This document shows, one piece after another, positions 8,135-16,863 of a stretch of DNA of 64,000 nt. Source of the DNA: Ectopseudomonas composti (lineage in GTDB: Bacteria > Pseudomonadota > Gammaproteobacteria > Pseudomonadales > Pseudomonadaceae); NCBI RefSeq assembly GCF_900115475.1, contig NZ_FOWP01000004.1, forward strand, positions 310,001-374,000. The letters run 5' to 3'. The position numbers and the translations under genes are program-made. How positions within the stretch are numbered: the stretch's first letter is position 1; each line of letters opens with the position of its first letter. The notes beneath the pieces are model-generated. The model saw nothing but the letters and a program-made list of their open reading frames with translations. It was not told where the DNA came from and searched no databases.

Positions 8135-9616
8135 CTAAGGCTTGAGGTACCAGCACCATGCCTCGCTGCTTTGGTAGCGGGTGATCTGCTTGGTTTCCAG
8201 GTAGTTGTCCAGGCCCCACTCGCCCAGTTCGCGGCCGATGCCGCTGCGTTTGACGCCACCCCAGGGCAGTTCGCTGAAGGTGGGTTGCGAACAGTTGATC
8301 CAGACGATGCCGGCCTGCAGTTTTCGGGCAAGCCGCTCGCAGCGTTCGAGGTCGGCGGACATCACCGCGGCTGCCAGGCCGAACTCGCTGTCGTTGGCCA
8401 GCTGTACGGCCTCGACCTCGGTATCGAACGGGTTGACGCAGACCACCGGGCCGAAAATTTCCTCGCGCCACAGGGCGCAATCCAGCGGTACGTCGGCAAA
8501 TACCGTGGGTTGCATGAACCAGCCCTTGTCCTGTTCGGCAGGCCTTTTGCCGCCGCAGATCAGGCGGGCGCCGTCGGCGATGCCCTGGGCAATGGCAGCA
8601 CTGACCTTGGCGTGCTGGCCGGCACTGACCAGCGGGCCGAGCAGCACGCCTGCTTCCAGGCCGTTGCCGATACGAATCTTCTGTGCCTCATCGCTCAGGC
8701 GCTGCAGCAGGGCGGGGTACAGCGAGCGTTCCACCAGCACGCGCGAGGTGGCGGAGCAGACCTGGCCCTGGTTCCAGAAGATGCCGAACATGATCCATTC
8801 CACTGCCGCTTCGATGTCACTGTCGGCGAAGACGATGAAGGGCGACTTGCCACCCAGCTCCAGGCTGATGTTCTTCACGTCACGGGCGGCGGCCTGCATG
8901 ATCCGGCTGCCGGTGGGCACGCTGCCGGTGAAGGCGATCTTGTCCACGCCGGGGTGTTCCACTAGCGCCGCGCCGGTCTCGTTACCCAGACCGGGTAGCA
9001 CGTTGAGCACGCCGGCCGGCAGACCCGCATCAGCGGCGATGTTGGCCAGTTCCAGGGCGGTCAGTGGCGTCAGCTCGGAAGGCTTGAGGACCATGGTGCA
9101 GCCGGCGGCCAGCGCCGGGGCGACTTTCCAGGCGGCCATCAGCAAGGGATAGTTCCAGGGGATGATCGCGGCGGCCACGCCCACTGGTGTGCGCACGACG
9201 CTGGCGCGAAAACGTGCGTCGGCCAGTGCGACCTGGCGTTCTTCGCCGTCCAGGCCTTCGGCGAGAGCGGCGTAGAAATCAAAGCAGGCGGCTGCGTCGC
9301 CAATATCCCATTGCGCTTCGGGCAGTGGCTTGCCGTTATCACGCACCTCCAGCACGGCCAGGTCGTCCTGGCGAGCGCGAATACCTTCGGCGATGCGCCT
9401 CAGCACCGCGGCACGCATAGCGCCGGACAAGCGTGGCCAGGGCCCCTCATCGAATGCACGGCGGGCAGCAGTGACGGCGAGGTCAACATCCGCCGCGCCG
9501 GCTGCGGCAACCGTCGCTAGCAGGCTTGCGTCGCTGGGATCGAAAACATCGAAGCTGCCACGATTCTGCGGGGCAAGCCACTGGCCGTCGATGAACAGGT
9601 GCGGGCGATCGAGCAT
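8135..9616 (-). CDS. Betaine-aldehyde/aminoaldehyde dehydrogenase-like aldehyde dehydrogenase
   Basis: A 493-residue NAD(P)-dependent aldehyde dehydrogenase. Key residues are N155 in IPWNYP, E253 in LELGGKSP and catalytic C287 in NQGQVCSATS. The C terminus, SSEAWCWYLKP, resembles plant-type BADH/aminoaldehyde dehydrogenases, so an omega-aminoaldehyde or betaine aldehyde is a likely substrate. It is transcribed after amt and its small partner, separated by a strong hairpin, so it may have its own promoter. It could oxidise aldehydes from quaternary amines, in keeping with the surrounding methylated-amine genes. Activity on formaldehyde is less likely. Confidence 0.85.
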   Translation of the reverse strand: MLDRPHLFIDGQWLAPQNRGSFDVFDPSDASLLATVAAAGAADVDLAVTAARRAFDEGPWPRLSGAMRAAVLRRIAEGIRARQDDLAVLEVRDNGKPLPEAQWDIGDAAACFDFYAALAEGLDGEERQVALADARFRASVVRTPVGVAAAIIPWNYPLLMAAWKVAPALAAGCTMVLKPSELTPLTALELANIAADAGLPAGVLNVLPGLGNETGAALVEHPGVDKIAFTGSVPTGSRIMQAAARDVKNISLELGGKSPFIVFADSDIEAAVEWIMFGIFWNQGQVCSATSRVLVERSLYPALLQRLSDEAQKIRIGNGLEAGVLLGPLVSAGQHAKVSAAIAQGIADGARLICGGKRPAEQDKGWFMQPTVFADVPLDCALWREEIFGPVVCVNPFDTEVEAVQLANDSEFGLAAAVMSADLERCERLARKLQAGIVWINCSQPTFSELPWGGVKRSGIGRELGEWGLDNYLETKQITRYQSSEAWCWYLKP

Positions 9617-9690
9617 GGCGGCTCCTTGCTGCGAGTAGAGGGAGTGGGATGTTGCGGGGAGGTTAGCGCATCCGCCCAGGTGCGTAGAGG

Positions 9691-9714
9691 GGCCGGCGGC
9701 GAGCGCCGCCGGCC
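9691..9714 (-). terminator. GC-rich hairpin after the amt operon
   Basis: GGCCGGCGGC-GAGC-GCCGCCGGCC is a 10-bp perfect stem beginning six bases after the stop of the small membrane protein gene. No T tract follows, so it is a probable but not classical terminator. Confidence 0.55.
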
Positions 9715-9720
9715 AGGGCC

Positions 9721-9900
9721 TTACTTCAGCTTGGGCAGCTTGTCGTCTGGCAGGGCGTAGCTGTGCTTCTCGTGGATCATGGTGGCGATCAATGCGTAGA
9801 GACTGACGCCGGCCACCAACAGGCTGATGAAGATCAGGATGGCAGGCTTGTCAGCGAAGGTGAACACGGCGCTGGCGCCGTCGTAGGTGGTAATGCTCAT
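9721..9900 (-). CDS. Small membrane protein encoded after the ammonium transporter (59 aa)
   Basis: A 59-codon frame with ATG at 9900, GGAG nine bases upstream, and TAA at 9721. The product begins MSITTYDGASAV, has one hydrophobic segment at about residues 20-42 (AILIFISLLVAGVSLYALIA), then a short charged tail EKHSYALPDDKLPKLK. It lies 54 bases downstream of amt on the same strand and is followed by a strong hairpin, so it is probably co-transcribed. I do not recognise the family. A single-helix accessory of the transporter is the simplest idea. Confidence 0.75.
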   Translation of the reverse strand: MSITTYDGASAVFTFADKPAILIFISLLVAGVSLYALIATMIHEKHSYALPDDKLPKLK

Positions 9901-9954
9901 GGCGATGCTCCTTTAAGGTTGGCCCGTTACCCCGTGGTGCGGGCCGTTTGCTCA

Positions 9955-11322
9955 TTAGGCCGGTTTGCTTTCACCCACCAGCGGGGTGGGCTCGGAGCCG
10001 CCGACGCTGGTGCTGTTGCCGTACATCGAGCTCCATTCCGGGTAGGCTTGCGCCGGTACTTCGGTCAGGTCCAGGCCGCGCTCTTCGGCGTGTAGCGGAA
10101 CACGCAGCAGGCCGGCTTTGTTCAGCGCGTAGGAGATGATGTAGCCGGGAATGAAGCCCAGCGCTGCCATGACCACGGCGCCGCCCAACTGGCCGAAGAA
10201 GCTGATCGGCGCCATGCCGTTCATGTTCGGGTAGCCAGCGAGGAAGATGCCGCTGATCACCAGGCCGGCGAAACCACCGAAGCCGTGCACGGCGAAGGCG
10301 CCGACGGCGTCGTCGAGCTTGAACTTGAGCAGCAGGTTGTTGACCAGCGGTGCGGTGGCTGCGACGCCCATGCCGATCAGGTAGGCCAGTCCGGGGTGGT
10401 AGAGGTCCAGGCCGGGTGCCACGGAAATGATCCCGACCAGGCCGCCGGACATCATCCAGAACGGTTCGCGAGTGGTCAGGTAGGCACCGATCAGGCCGCC
10501 GGCGAAGCCCATCAGGGTGTTGAAGGCGAAGGCCGAGAGGTTGGTCGGCTGACCGTAGATGTTGATCCACTGGGCGCCGGAGTTGTAGATGATGCAGCCG
10601 CCAAGGAAGCCGAAGAAACCGACGATGATCAGCATCAGGCCGACCACGCTCATCGGCATGCTGTGGCCGACGATGGCGTTGGCACTGCCGTCTTCGTTGA
10701 AGCGGCCGATGCGTGCTCCCAGGTTCATGACCACGGCCAGGGCGAAGAAGCCGGCAATCATATGCACCACACCTGCGGCGCCGACGTCATGGTAGCCCCA
10801 CTTGACGGTCAGCCAGCCTTCCGGGTGCCAGCCCCAGGACGCCGCGAGCAACCAGAGGAAGCCACCGAGGACGATGGTGAGGATGATGAAGGCGCTCATG
10901 CGCGCTCGTTCGATGATCGCTCCTGACATGATCGAGCCGGTGGTGGCAGCGAACATGGCGAAGGCGGCCCAGAAGATGCCGGTGGCATTGTCCTGAATGT
11001 TCGGGCCCATGGCATCGCTCCACGGCATGCCGGCGAGGAAGGCGTCCATGCGCGGCACCAGGCCGTCCGGGAAGGCGTTGTACACGGCCCAGCCGAGCAG
11101 GAACACGCTGGGGACGATGAAGCCGAAGGCGAGGATGTTCTTCACCCCGGCGGCCAGGGCGTTCTTCAGGCGTGACGCACCGATCTCGTAGGACAGGAAG
11201 CCTGCGTGAATGCAGATCATCAGCGCGATACACCACCAGTAGAATATTTCCATATTCAGGGTGTTGGTCATCTCTATCAGAGCCTGCAGCTCTTCCAGAG
11301 TGGGTGTCTTTTGCTCTTCCAT
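9955..11322 (-). CDS. amt: Ammonium transporter (Amt/MEP/Rh family)
   Basis: A 455-residue, multi-helix ammonium channel/transporter of the inner membrane. The pore twin histidines correspond to H187 in AGVVHMIAGF and H346 in GAFAVHGFGG. The signature region GSIMSGAIIERARMSAF lies near residues 129-145, and D179 in GYHDVGAAG matches the ammonium-recruiting aspartate. ATG 11322 is chosen because GAGGA lies seven bases upstream; TTG 11325 is in frame. No glnK gene is adjacent, unlike housekeeping amtB loci, which suggests a specialised transporter tied to the amine genes, perhaps reclaiming ammonium or carrying methylammonium. Confidence 0.92.
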   Translation of the reverse strand: MEEQKTPTLEELQALIEMTNTLNMEIFYWWCIALMICIHAGFLSYEIGASRLKNALAAGVKNILAFGFIVPSVFLLGWAVYNAFPDGLVPRMDAFLAGMPWSDAMGPNIQDNATGIFWAAFAMFAATTGSIMSGAIIERARMSAFIILTIVLGGFLWLLAASWGWHPEGWLTVKWGYHDVGAAGVVHMIAGFFALAVVMNLGARIGRFNEDGSANAIVGHSMPMSVVGLMLIIVGFFGFLGGCIIYNSGAQWINIYGQPTNLSAFAFNTLMGFAGGLIGAYLTTREPFWMMSGGLVGIISVAPGLDLYHPGLAYLIGMGVAATAPLVNNLLLKFKLDDAVGAFAVHGFGGFAGLVISGIFLAGYPNMNGMAPISFFGQLGGAVVMAALGFIPGYIISYALNKAGLLRVPLHAEERGLDLTEVPAQAYPEWSSMYGNSTSVGGSEPTPLVGESKPA

Positions 11323-11565
11323 CAATCAATCCTCGATGCTGTTCTTAGAAGGTTCGTCGGTATTGGCAGTGGAACTGAAGGTGTGGCGCCCTAGGTTTTA
11401 ATTTATCTGTGGTTATAAAAAGTTCTTTTCATGAATAAGCAATGGCTGTGCCAGAAGTCCCCTGCCTGCAAGGGCCGCAGGCCGCGGCGGGGCTGAAACC
11501 TCTGGTTGCAAAGTGCCCTGTTTGTGCTCATTGGCCTGCGGTTGCGCCTGAAAATGGGTCGCGCC

Positions 11566-12552
11566 TCAGGTGTTCTTCTGCAACATCCCCTGGATCTGTT
11601 GCACCGACTCCTGAGTGCGTCGCGCCAGGTTGCGCACCTCGTCGGCGACCACCGCGAAACCACGTCCTTGCTCCCCGGCGCGGGCAGCCTCGATGGCGGC
11701 ATTGAGGGCCAGCAGGTTGGTCTGTTCGGCGATGCCCTTGATCACCCCGGCGACCTGGGCGATCTGCCCGTAGGTGGCCTGGATGCTCGCCTGCTCGCGT
11801 TCCTGCAGGCTGGCGGCGGCCTTCTCGTCGCTGATTTCGCGTACCGCGCCGGTGACGTAGGTCAGCTTGCCCTGGGCGTCGCGCAGGCAGCGGCCACGCT
11901 CGCGGTACCAGACTTCGCCACGGGTCTTGTGGCGCATGCGGTACTCCACGGCGTAGAAACCATCGCCGCTCTTGTCCACCATGGAGGCGTTGAAGGCTTG
12001 CATCACTGCCTTGAGGTCATCCGCGTTGACCACCTTGAAATAGCTGTCCCAGCCATCGGGGAATTCGGCACGGCTGTAGCCGATCAATTCGCGGAACTGA
12101 TCGGACCAGCGAATCAGGTTCTGCGGGTGATCGGGGTCGCCACCTACCACGTTCATTGCCCAGCAGCCTTCGGTCAGTGTGCGTTTGGTCAGTTCCCAGA
12201 CCTGGCGTTCCTCTTCCCATTGCGTGCGCTCGGCGGCGACGTCCTGGTTCTGTGCGTGGCTGGCGCGCAGTTCATCTTCGAGCAGGGCGCATTGCTGTTC
12301 GGCTTGAGCCAGACGCTTATTGAGCGATGCATATTCTTCTGCCGTGCAGGGTGCGGGAGGCTGCTTTTCGCTGTGCTGGCGGATGCGCTGCAGTTCCTCC
12401 CAGTCGCGTTGCAGGCGCTCCAGGCTGCCAAGCAATTGCGGCTGCTGTTGCAGATGCGGGCGCTCGCCGGCCGGCTGGCGTTGGCTGAGCAGGTGTTCGA
12501 GCCATTGATTGAGTTCACTGGCCAGGCTTCGAGTCGTATTGCTGAACCACAT
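11566..12552 (-). CDS. Soluble PAS-domain methyl-accepting chemotaxis transducer (short signalling domain)
   Basis: A 328-residue cytoplasmic protein without a hydrophobic segment. A coiled-coil-rich N terminus (about 1-130) is followed by a PAS/PAC domain (about 135-245, with [24 protein letters not shown] split across conserved blocks) and a very short MCP tip containing [20 protein letters not shown]. The protein ends only about 35 residues after the tip, so the usual long methylation helices are absent. It may sense an internal cue such as redox or a bound cofactor, possibly as an energy-taxis transducer. It is encoded downstream of tdm on the same strand but separated by a repeat. Confidence 0.85.
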   Translation of the reverse strand: MWFSNTTRSLASELNQWLEHLLSQRQPAGERPHLQQQPQLLGSLERLQRDWEELQRIRQHSEKQPPAPCTAEEYASLNKRLAQAEQQCALLEDELRASHAQNQDVAAERTQWEEERQVWELTKRTLTEGCWAMNVVGGDPDHPQNLIRWSDQFRELIGYSRAEFPDGWDSYFKVVNADDLKAVMQAFNASMVDKSGDGFYAVEYRMRHKTRGEVWYRERGRCLRDAQGKLTYVTGAVREISDEKAAASLQEREQASIQATYGQIAQVAGVIKGIAEQTNLLALNAAIEAARAGEQGRGFAVVADEVRNLARRTQESVQQIQGMLQKNT

Positions 12553-12663
12553 CGGCCGATCCTCCTCGGGGTCGTTGAGGGCTGCCCTCCTGACTGGCAG
12601 CCACTACCCGGTTCCCTAGCAATTCTCTTTCCAAGAGCTGCGCCTGCATTTGGGCGAGCCAAT

Positions 12664-12733
12664 CCGTAGGGTGCGCCGTGCGCACCGAACCAGGCTGCGG
12701 CGAGCTCGGTGGTGCGCACGACGCACCCTACGG
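12664..12733. repeat. Palindromic interspersed repeat (GTAGGGTGCG type), copy A
   Basis: Outer arms CCGTAGGGTGCG and CGCACCCTACGG enclose inner arms around GTGCGCACC, giving a long stem-loop of 70 bases. It lies between tdm and the PAS-MCP gene. Similar units occur at 15124-15185 and 20624-20686. Confidence 0.8.
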
Positions 12734-12746
12734 AGCCATGCCAGCG

Positions 12747-15092
12747 TCAGGCCCTGACCCGGCTCTTGTCCGGGTCATATGCGACGGTGCCGGTTGCAAC
12801 CGTGGCGCCGATGCGTTTCTGCTGACCATCCAGCTTGCCGACTTCCACCCGCGTGCCGGGCGTGCAGTAATCCACTGCCAGGCGACACAGGGCGATGTTC
12901 TTGCCCAGCGCTGGCGAGCGCGTGGCGCTGGTGATCACGCCGACCTGAGCGCGGCCGACATGCACGCAATCGCCGTGGGCGGCTGGCTCGTTGCCGTCCA
13001 GCTCCAGGCCTACCAGATTGTGCATCGGGTGTTCCTTGCGCCGCAGCAGGGCGTCGCGACCGATGAAGTCGTCCTGTTTGCCCTTCAGTGGCACACAGAA
13101 GCCGATACCGGCCTCGAACGGGTCGGTCTGGTCGCTGAACTCGTAGCCGGCGAAGATCAGCCCGGCTTCGATGCGCAGCATGTCCAGCGCGTGCAGGCCG
13201 AGTGGCGCCAGACCCAGCGGTTCGCCGAGCTGCCAGAGGCGCTGCCAGACCTGCATCGCATCGTTCGGGTGGCACCAGATCTCGTAGCCCAGCTCGCCGG
13301 TGTAGCCGGTGCGCGAGACCATCAGCGGTGCGCCGTCGTAATCGTCGAGGCGACCGATGAGGAAGCGGAACCAGCCCAGCTCCTCCAGCTTCGGCTGTGT
13401 GCCTGGTGTCCAGATCATCTGCTTGAGCAGTTCGCGAGCGAGCGGACCCTGCACGGCGATGTTGTGGATTTGCTCGGAGGCGGACTTGATCCATACCTTC
13501 ATACCCAGTTTCTCGGCCTGCTGGCGCAGCCAGTCGCCGCCAAAGTCCTCGCCGCCGATCCAGCGGAAGGCATCGGGCCCCAGGCGCAGCAAAGTGCCGT
13601 CGTCGAGCATGCCGCCGTGCTCATAGCACATGGCGCTGTAGACCACCTGGCCGACCGCCAGTTTGCGCACGTCGCGGGTCAGGCAGTGGTTGAGCAGGGC
13701 TTCGGCGTCCGGGCCGAGCACCTCGAACTTGCGCAGGGCGGACAGATCCATCACCGCCACCCGCTCGCGGCAGGCGTGGTATTCGGCAAGCGTGCCGTAA
13801 CCGTCGAACTGGGTGGGCGTCCACCAGCCGCGATAATCGATGAACTGGCGGGTGAGAGCGGAAGTGCCCGGGTGGAAGCCGCTTTCGCGGGTCAGCACCG
13901 GGTCGGCGTCGGGCGTTTTGCGGTTGGCCATGGCGATACTGAAGCGCTCCTTGTCGGCATACACGCGGATATGGATGTCGGTCGGCTGCCAGCCGTTGGC
14001 CGGGTCGATGTCGTCCGGGCAGGAGCTGCTGGCGCACACCAGCTCGCGCTGGGCGCGCAGCAGCACGTAGTCGCCGGGGCGCGACCAGGGTTCATCCAAC
14101 GTCAGTTGCTGGTGGGCATCGACCCCGGTGTTGAAGAAGAAATTGATCGCCGGCCAGCCGCGCCGCGCCTGCACACCATGGTTTTGCAGGGCGCGGCTGA
14201 TGTTGTCGCTGCAGTTGGCGTGGCCGAAGTAGCCTTGCGTCTCGTAGTAGCGCGCCGTGCAGGCCAGGGCGAAGGTGTCGTGGCGTCCGACGGTATCGCG
14301 CAGCACCTCCAGCATTGGCTGCAGGTCACGGTCGAAGAAGCGGCTGAACAGGCCGGGGCCGGGGTAGGCATTGCCGTTCAGGGTGCGGGTGACGGTGGGG
14401 TCGAGGTCGATCTCGCGGCCGGCATCGAGTCCACGGCGGTCGAAGGCGACGAAGTCCGAGCACTGCCGACCGGCGACGTCGATCACCTGAATGGTCTGGC
14501 CAGGCGCGACGACATAGTCGCGCGCCGTGCCGGGGGCGATGGTGAACTCGTCGACCACCTCGCCAAGCGGCGCTGGCAGGGTGGGAATCAGCAGGCTCGA
14601 CGGGTTGGCGCGCTGGATGATCAGGCGCAGTTCGCTGGCGCGCTGCTGGCTGTCCACGGCGACCGGGCCGCCGGGTGCTGCGACGATCACCAGCAGCGCC
14701 GTGCTGGCGGTCAATGTACGGCCGAAGCCTGCGGGCGTGCCGTCTGGCCACAGGCGTGCGGACGTGGGCAGGTGGCGGCAGTCGATATGGCGTTTGAGCA
14801 GGCCACTGGCGACGTGCTGCGATTCGCGGCTGCCATCGCTGAGCAGACGGTCGATGGAGTCGGCGCCGGGGCTGGACAGCAGGCCGAGGGCGGCGAGCGC
14901 CTCGCGGCCCGCTATGTCGAAGGCCAGCAGCTCGGCACGCTGGTCGCCTTCGATGTCTATCACCTCGATGCGGTCGCCCGGCTCCAGGGCAATCACCGTC
15001 AGGCCGCCCGGGGCGACGCGGTGGCGTTCCACGCCGGGTGTACGAGCGAACAGCGCCGGCTCGTGAGGCCGGGAAATCACGGGCATCTGCAT
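12747..15092 (-). CDS. tdm: Trimethylamine N-oxide demethylase (DUF1989-GcvT fusion)
   Basis: A 781-residue cytoplasmic enzyme that splits TMAO into dimethylamine and formaldehyde. The architecture is that described for Tdm: N-terminal DUF1989-type regions (about 15-390, with conserved cysteines in HANCSDN and LVCASSSCPDDI) and a C-terminal GcvT domain (about 400-781, with RTGYTGELGYEIW) for passing formaldehyde to tetrahydrofolate. It lies directly downstream of tmm on the same strand. ATG 15092 is used; a GTG at 15101 and an ATG at 15086 are also in frame and no strong ribosome site decides. A dimethylglycine or sarcosine enzyme is less likely given tmm. Confidence 0.87.
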   Translation of the reverse strand: MQMPVISRPHEPALFARTPGVERHRVAPGGLTVIALEPGDRIEVIDIEGDQRAELLAFDIAGREALAALGLLSSPGADSIDRLLSDGSRESQHVASGLLKRHIDCRHLPTSARLWPDGTPAGFGRTLTASTALLVIVAAPGGPVAVDSQQRASELRLIIQRANPSSLLIPTLPAPLGEVVDEFTIAPGTARDYVVAPGQTIQVIDVAGRQCSDFVAFDRRGLDAGREIDLDPTVTRTLNGNAYPGPGLFSRFFDRDLQPMLEVLRDTVGRHDTFALACTARYYETQGYFGHANCSDNISRALQNHGVQARRGWPAINFFFNTGVDAHQQLTLDEPWSRPGDYVLLRAQRELVCASSSCPDDIDPANGWQPTDIHIRVYADKERFSIAMANRKTPDADPVLTRESGFHPGTSALTRQFIDYRGWWTPTQFDGYGTLAEYHACRERVAVMDLSALRKFEVLGPDAEALLNHCLTRDVRKLAVGQVVYSAMCYEHGGMLDDGTLLRLGPDAFRWIGGEDFGGDWLRQQAEKLGMKVWIKSASEQIHNIAVQGPLARELLKQMIWTPGTQPKLEELGWFRFLIGRLDDYDGAPLMVSRTGYTGELGYEIWCHPNDAMQVWQRLWQLGEPLGLAPLGLHALDMLRIEAGLIFAGYEFSDQTDPFEAGIGFCVPLKGKQDDFIGRDALLRRKEHPMHNLVGLELDGNEPAAHGDCVHVGRAQVGVITSATRSPALGKNIALCRLAVDYCTPGTRVEVGKLDGQQKRIGATVATGTVAYDPDKSRVRA

Positions 15093-15123
15093 GCAAGGCA
15101 CCTGGGTTCTTGTGAGTGCTGCC

Positions 15124-15185
15124 GGTGCGCACGGCGCACCCTACGGGGGCGTGCACACTGTGGCGTAGGGTGTGCTGTGCGCACC
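15124..15185. repeat. Palindromic interspersed repeat (GTAGGGTGCG type), copy B
   Basis: Two 22-base arms at 15124-15145 and 15164-15185 form a long inverted repeat between tmm and tdm. It lies within the probable tmm-tdm transcript and could give a stem that shields or processes the mRNA. Confidence 0.8.
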
Positions 15186-15193
15186 GTTTCCCT

Positions 15194-16564
15194 TCAGCCC
15201 ACAGCTTTGATGGCTGTCTGCGACGAATCGGAAAGGTAGGCGGCGAGCGAATCGTCCAGCGCCTCCAGCCAACTGGTGTGGTGCGGCGTGGCCAGGGTGC
15301 CGGTCATCAGCGAGCGGTGGCACTTGTTGCGGTAGCCCATGATGTCGTCGTACTTGTCGTGCTTCCAGTCGAGGAAGGTCTGGTTCACCGCGGCGATGTC
15401 GAAGTTGGGGTAGTCGGTGGCGTCGATCAGGGTCTGGATGTACTTGCCCTGGAATTCGAACATTTCCTGAGCGTTCTTCAGGGTCAGTTCTTCCTCGCGC
15501 CAGGCCAGGTCTTCGGCGTGCATGGTGGCCTGGTCAGGCAGGGCGATGCGCCCGAGGATCACGTCGCGGGCGTACCAGGCCTGGGCGTCGAACATGTTGA
15601 AGCTGTACCACTGATCCTGCATGCCGAGGTAGATCAGCTTAGGGTTGCTCTCCCAGAGCACGCCCTTGTACAGGTTCAACGGCCACAGGCGGTTGTCGGT
15701 CTTCAGTCGTAGGTTTTCGGCCAGGAAGGGGAAGTGGTGCTTGTAGCCGGTGCACAGGACGATGGCATCGACGTGCTTGCTGGTGCCGTCGGCGAAGAAC
15801 GCGGTGCTGCCCGATACGTGCGTTAACAGCGGTTTCTCCTCCCAGTTCTCCGGCCACTTGTAGCCCATCGGTGCGCTGCGGTAGCAACTGGTGATCGAGC
15901 GCGCGCCGTACTTGTAGCACTGCGAGCCGATGTCCTCGGCCGAGTAGCTGGCGCCGACGATGAGCACATCCTTGCCCTTGAATTCCAGTGCATCGCGAAA
16001 ATCATGAGCATGCAGCACGCGCCCGGCGAAGCTCTCGAAACCCTCGAAGCAGGGCACGTTGGGGGTGGAGAAATGGCCGCTGGCGACCACCACGTAGTCG
16101 AAGCGCTCGGTGCGGGTCAGGTCGTGGTCGTAGCTGTGCACGGTGACCTCGAACTGGCCGCTGGCTTCATCGAAGACCACCCCGCGCACGGTGGTGTTGA
16201 ACTGAATGTACTGGCGCACGCCGGCCTTTTCGACGCGGCCCTTGATGTAGTCCCACAGCACTTCGCGTGGCGGATAGGAGCCGATGGGGCGGCCGAAGTG
16301 CTCGTCGAAGGTGTAGTCGGCGAACTCCAGGCACTCCTTCGGCCCGTTCGACCACAAATAGCGGTACATGCTGCCGTGTACCGGCTCACCGTGCTCGTCG
16401 AGGCCGGTGCGCCAGGTGTAGTTCCACATGCCGCCCCAGTCGTTCTGCTTTTCGAAGCAGACCAGCTCGGGAATCTCCGCGCCCTTGGCGGCAGCGGACT
16501 GGAAGGCGCGGAGCTGGGCCAGGCCGCAGGGGCCGGCGCCGATGATGGCGATGCGCGTGGTCAT
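15194..16564 (-). CDS. tmm: Trimethylamine monooxygenase (flavin-containing monooxygenase)
   Basis: A 456-residue FAD/NADPH flavin monooxygenase that oxidises trimethylamine to TMAO. FAD-binding [13 protein letters not shown] is at residues 9-21, the FMO fingerprint region [17 protein letters not shown] near 150-166, and the second nucleotide site around [12 protein letters not shown] near 198-209. The sequence closely follows Methylocella silvestris Tmm as I remember it across blocks such as [26 protein letters not shown] motif lies seven bases before the ATG. tdm follows, so the pair converts TMA to DMA. Upstream, inverted TTC-N7-GAA elements may regulate it. Confidence 0.95.
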   Translation of the reverse strand: MTTRIAIIGAGPCGLAQLRAFQSAAAKGAEIPELVCFEKQNDWGGMWNYTWRTGLDEHGEPVHGSMYRYLWSNGPKECLEFADYTFDEHFGRPIGSYPPREVLWDYIKGRVEKAGVRQYIQFNTTVRGVVFDEASGQFEVTVHSYDHDLTRTERFDYVVVASGHFSTPNVPCFEGFESFAGRVLHAHDFRDALEFKGKDVLIVGASYSAEDIGSQCYKYGARSITSCYRSAPMGYKWPENWEEKPLLTHVSGSTAFFADGTSKHVDAIVLCTGYKHHFPFLAENLRLKTDNRLWPLNLYKGVLWESNPKLIYLGMQDQWYSFNMFDAQAWYARDVILGRIALPDQATMHAEDLAWREEELTLKNAQEMFEFQGKYIQTLIDATDYPNFDIAAVNQTFLDWKHDKYDDIMGYRNKCHRSLMTGTLATPHHTSWLEALDDSLAAYLSDSSQTAIKAVG

Positions 16565-16600
16565 GCTGGATCTCCCGTGTGAAACAGTGCGTGTAATTTC

Positions 16601-16625
16601 AGGAATTTAAATTTCCTTGTGGGAA
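16601..16625. promoter_or_regulatory. Nested inverted repeats upstream of tmm
   Basis: An imperfect palindrome centred on AATTTAAATT (16602-16618) overlaps TTTCC-TTGT-GGGAA, in which TTC (16613-16615) and GAA (16623-16625) are seven bases apart. A near copy, TTTCC-TGGT-GGGAA, is at 16760-16773. Both lie between divergently transcribed tmm and the sensor kinase gene and could be sites for one dimeric regulator. Confidence 0.45.
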
Positions 16626-16759
16626 TTACCTTACTGGCTCGACGCCCAGCCGCAACTCGCTCGTTGGGGATACCTCCTTGGAGGTAATCGCATCGCTCGG
16701 CATGCTCTGCGCAAGGGCGGATCAGCCCTCTGATGGTGCGCAGGCGGGCATGGGTAATG

Positions 16760-16774
16760 TTTCCTGGTGGGAAA
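16760..16774. promoter_or_regulatory. Second TTTCC-TGGT-GGGAA inverted repeat
   Basis: It differs from the tmm-proximal element by one base in the spacer and lies about 100 bases before the kinase start. The repetition of the whole 14-base unit, rather than the loose TTC-N7-GAA pattern, is what makes it notable. Confidence 0.4.
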
Positions 16775-16863
16775 TATTGTTTCTTTTCAGTGGGTTTTGC
16801 CCTGGCTCTGTCAGGGCATGGAACTTGCTGAATCGAGAGCGATTCCTTGTCCATGGAGGCCGG

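Noticed and set aside
12678..15239. 853-codon open frame antisense to tdm
   Set aside because: It mirrors the tdm frame in GC-rich DNA, has no recognisable domain, and lacks a ribosome site; tdm has clear family motifs throughout.
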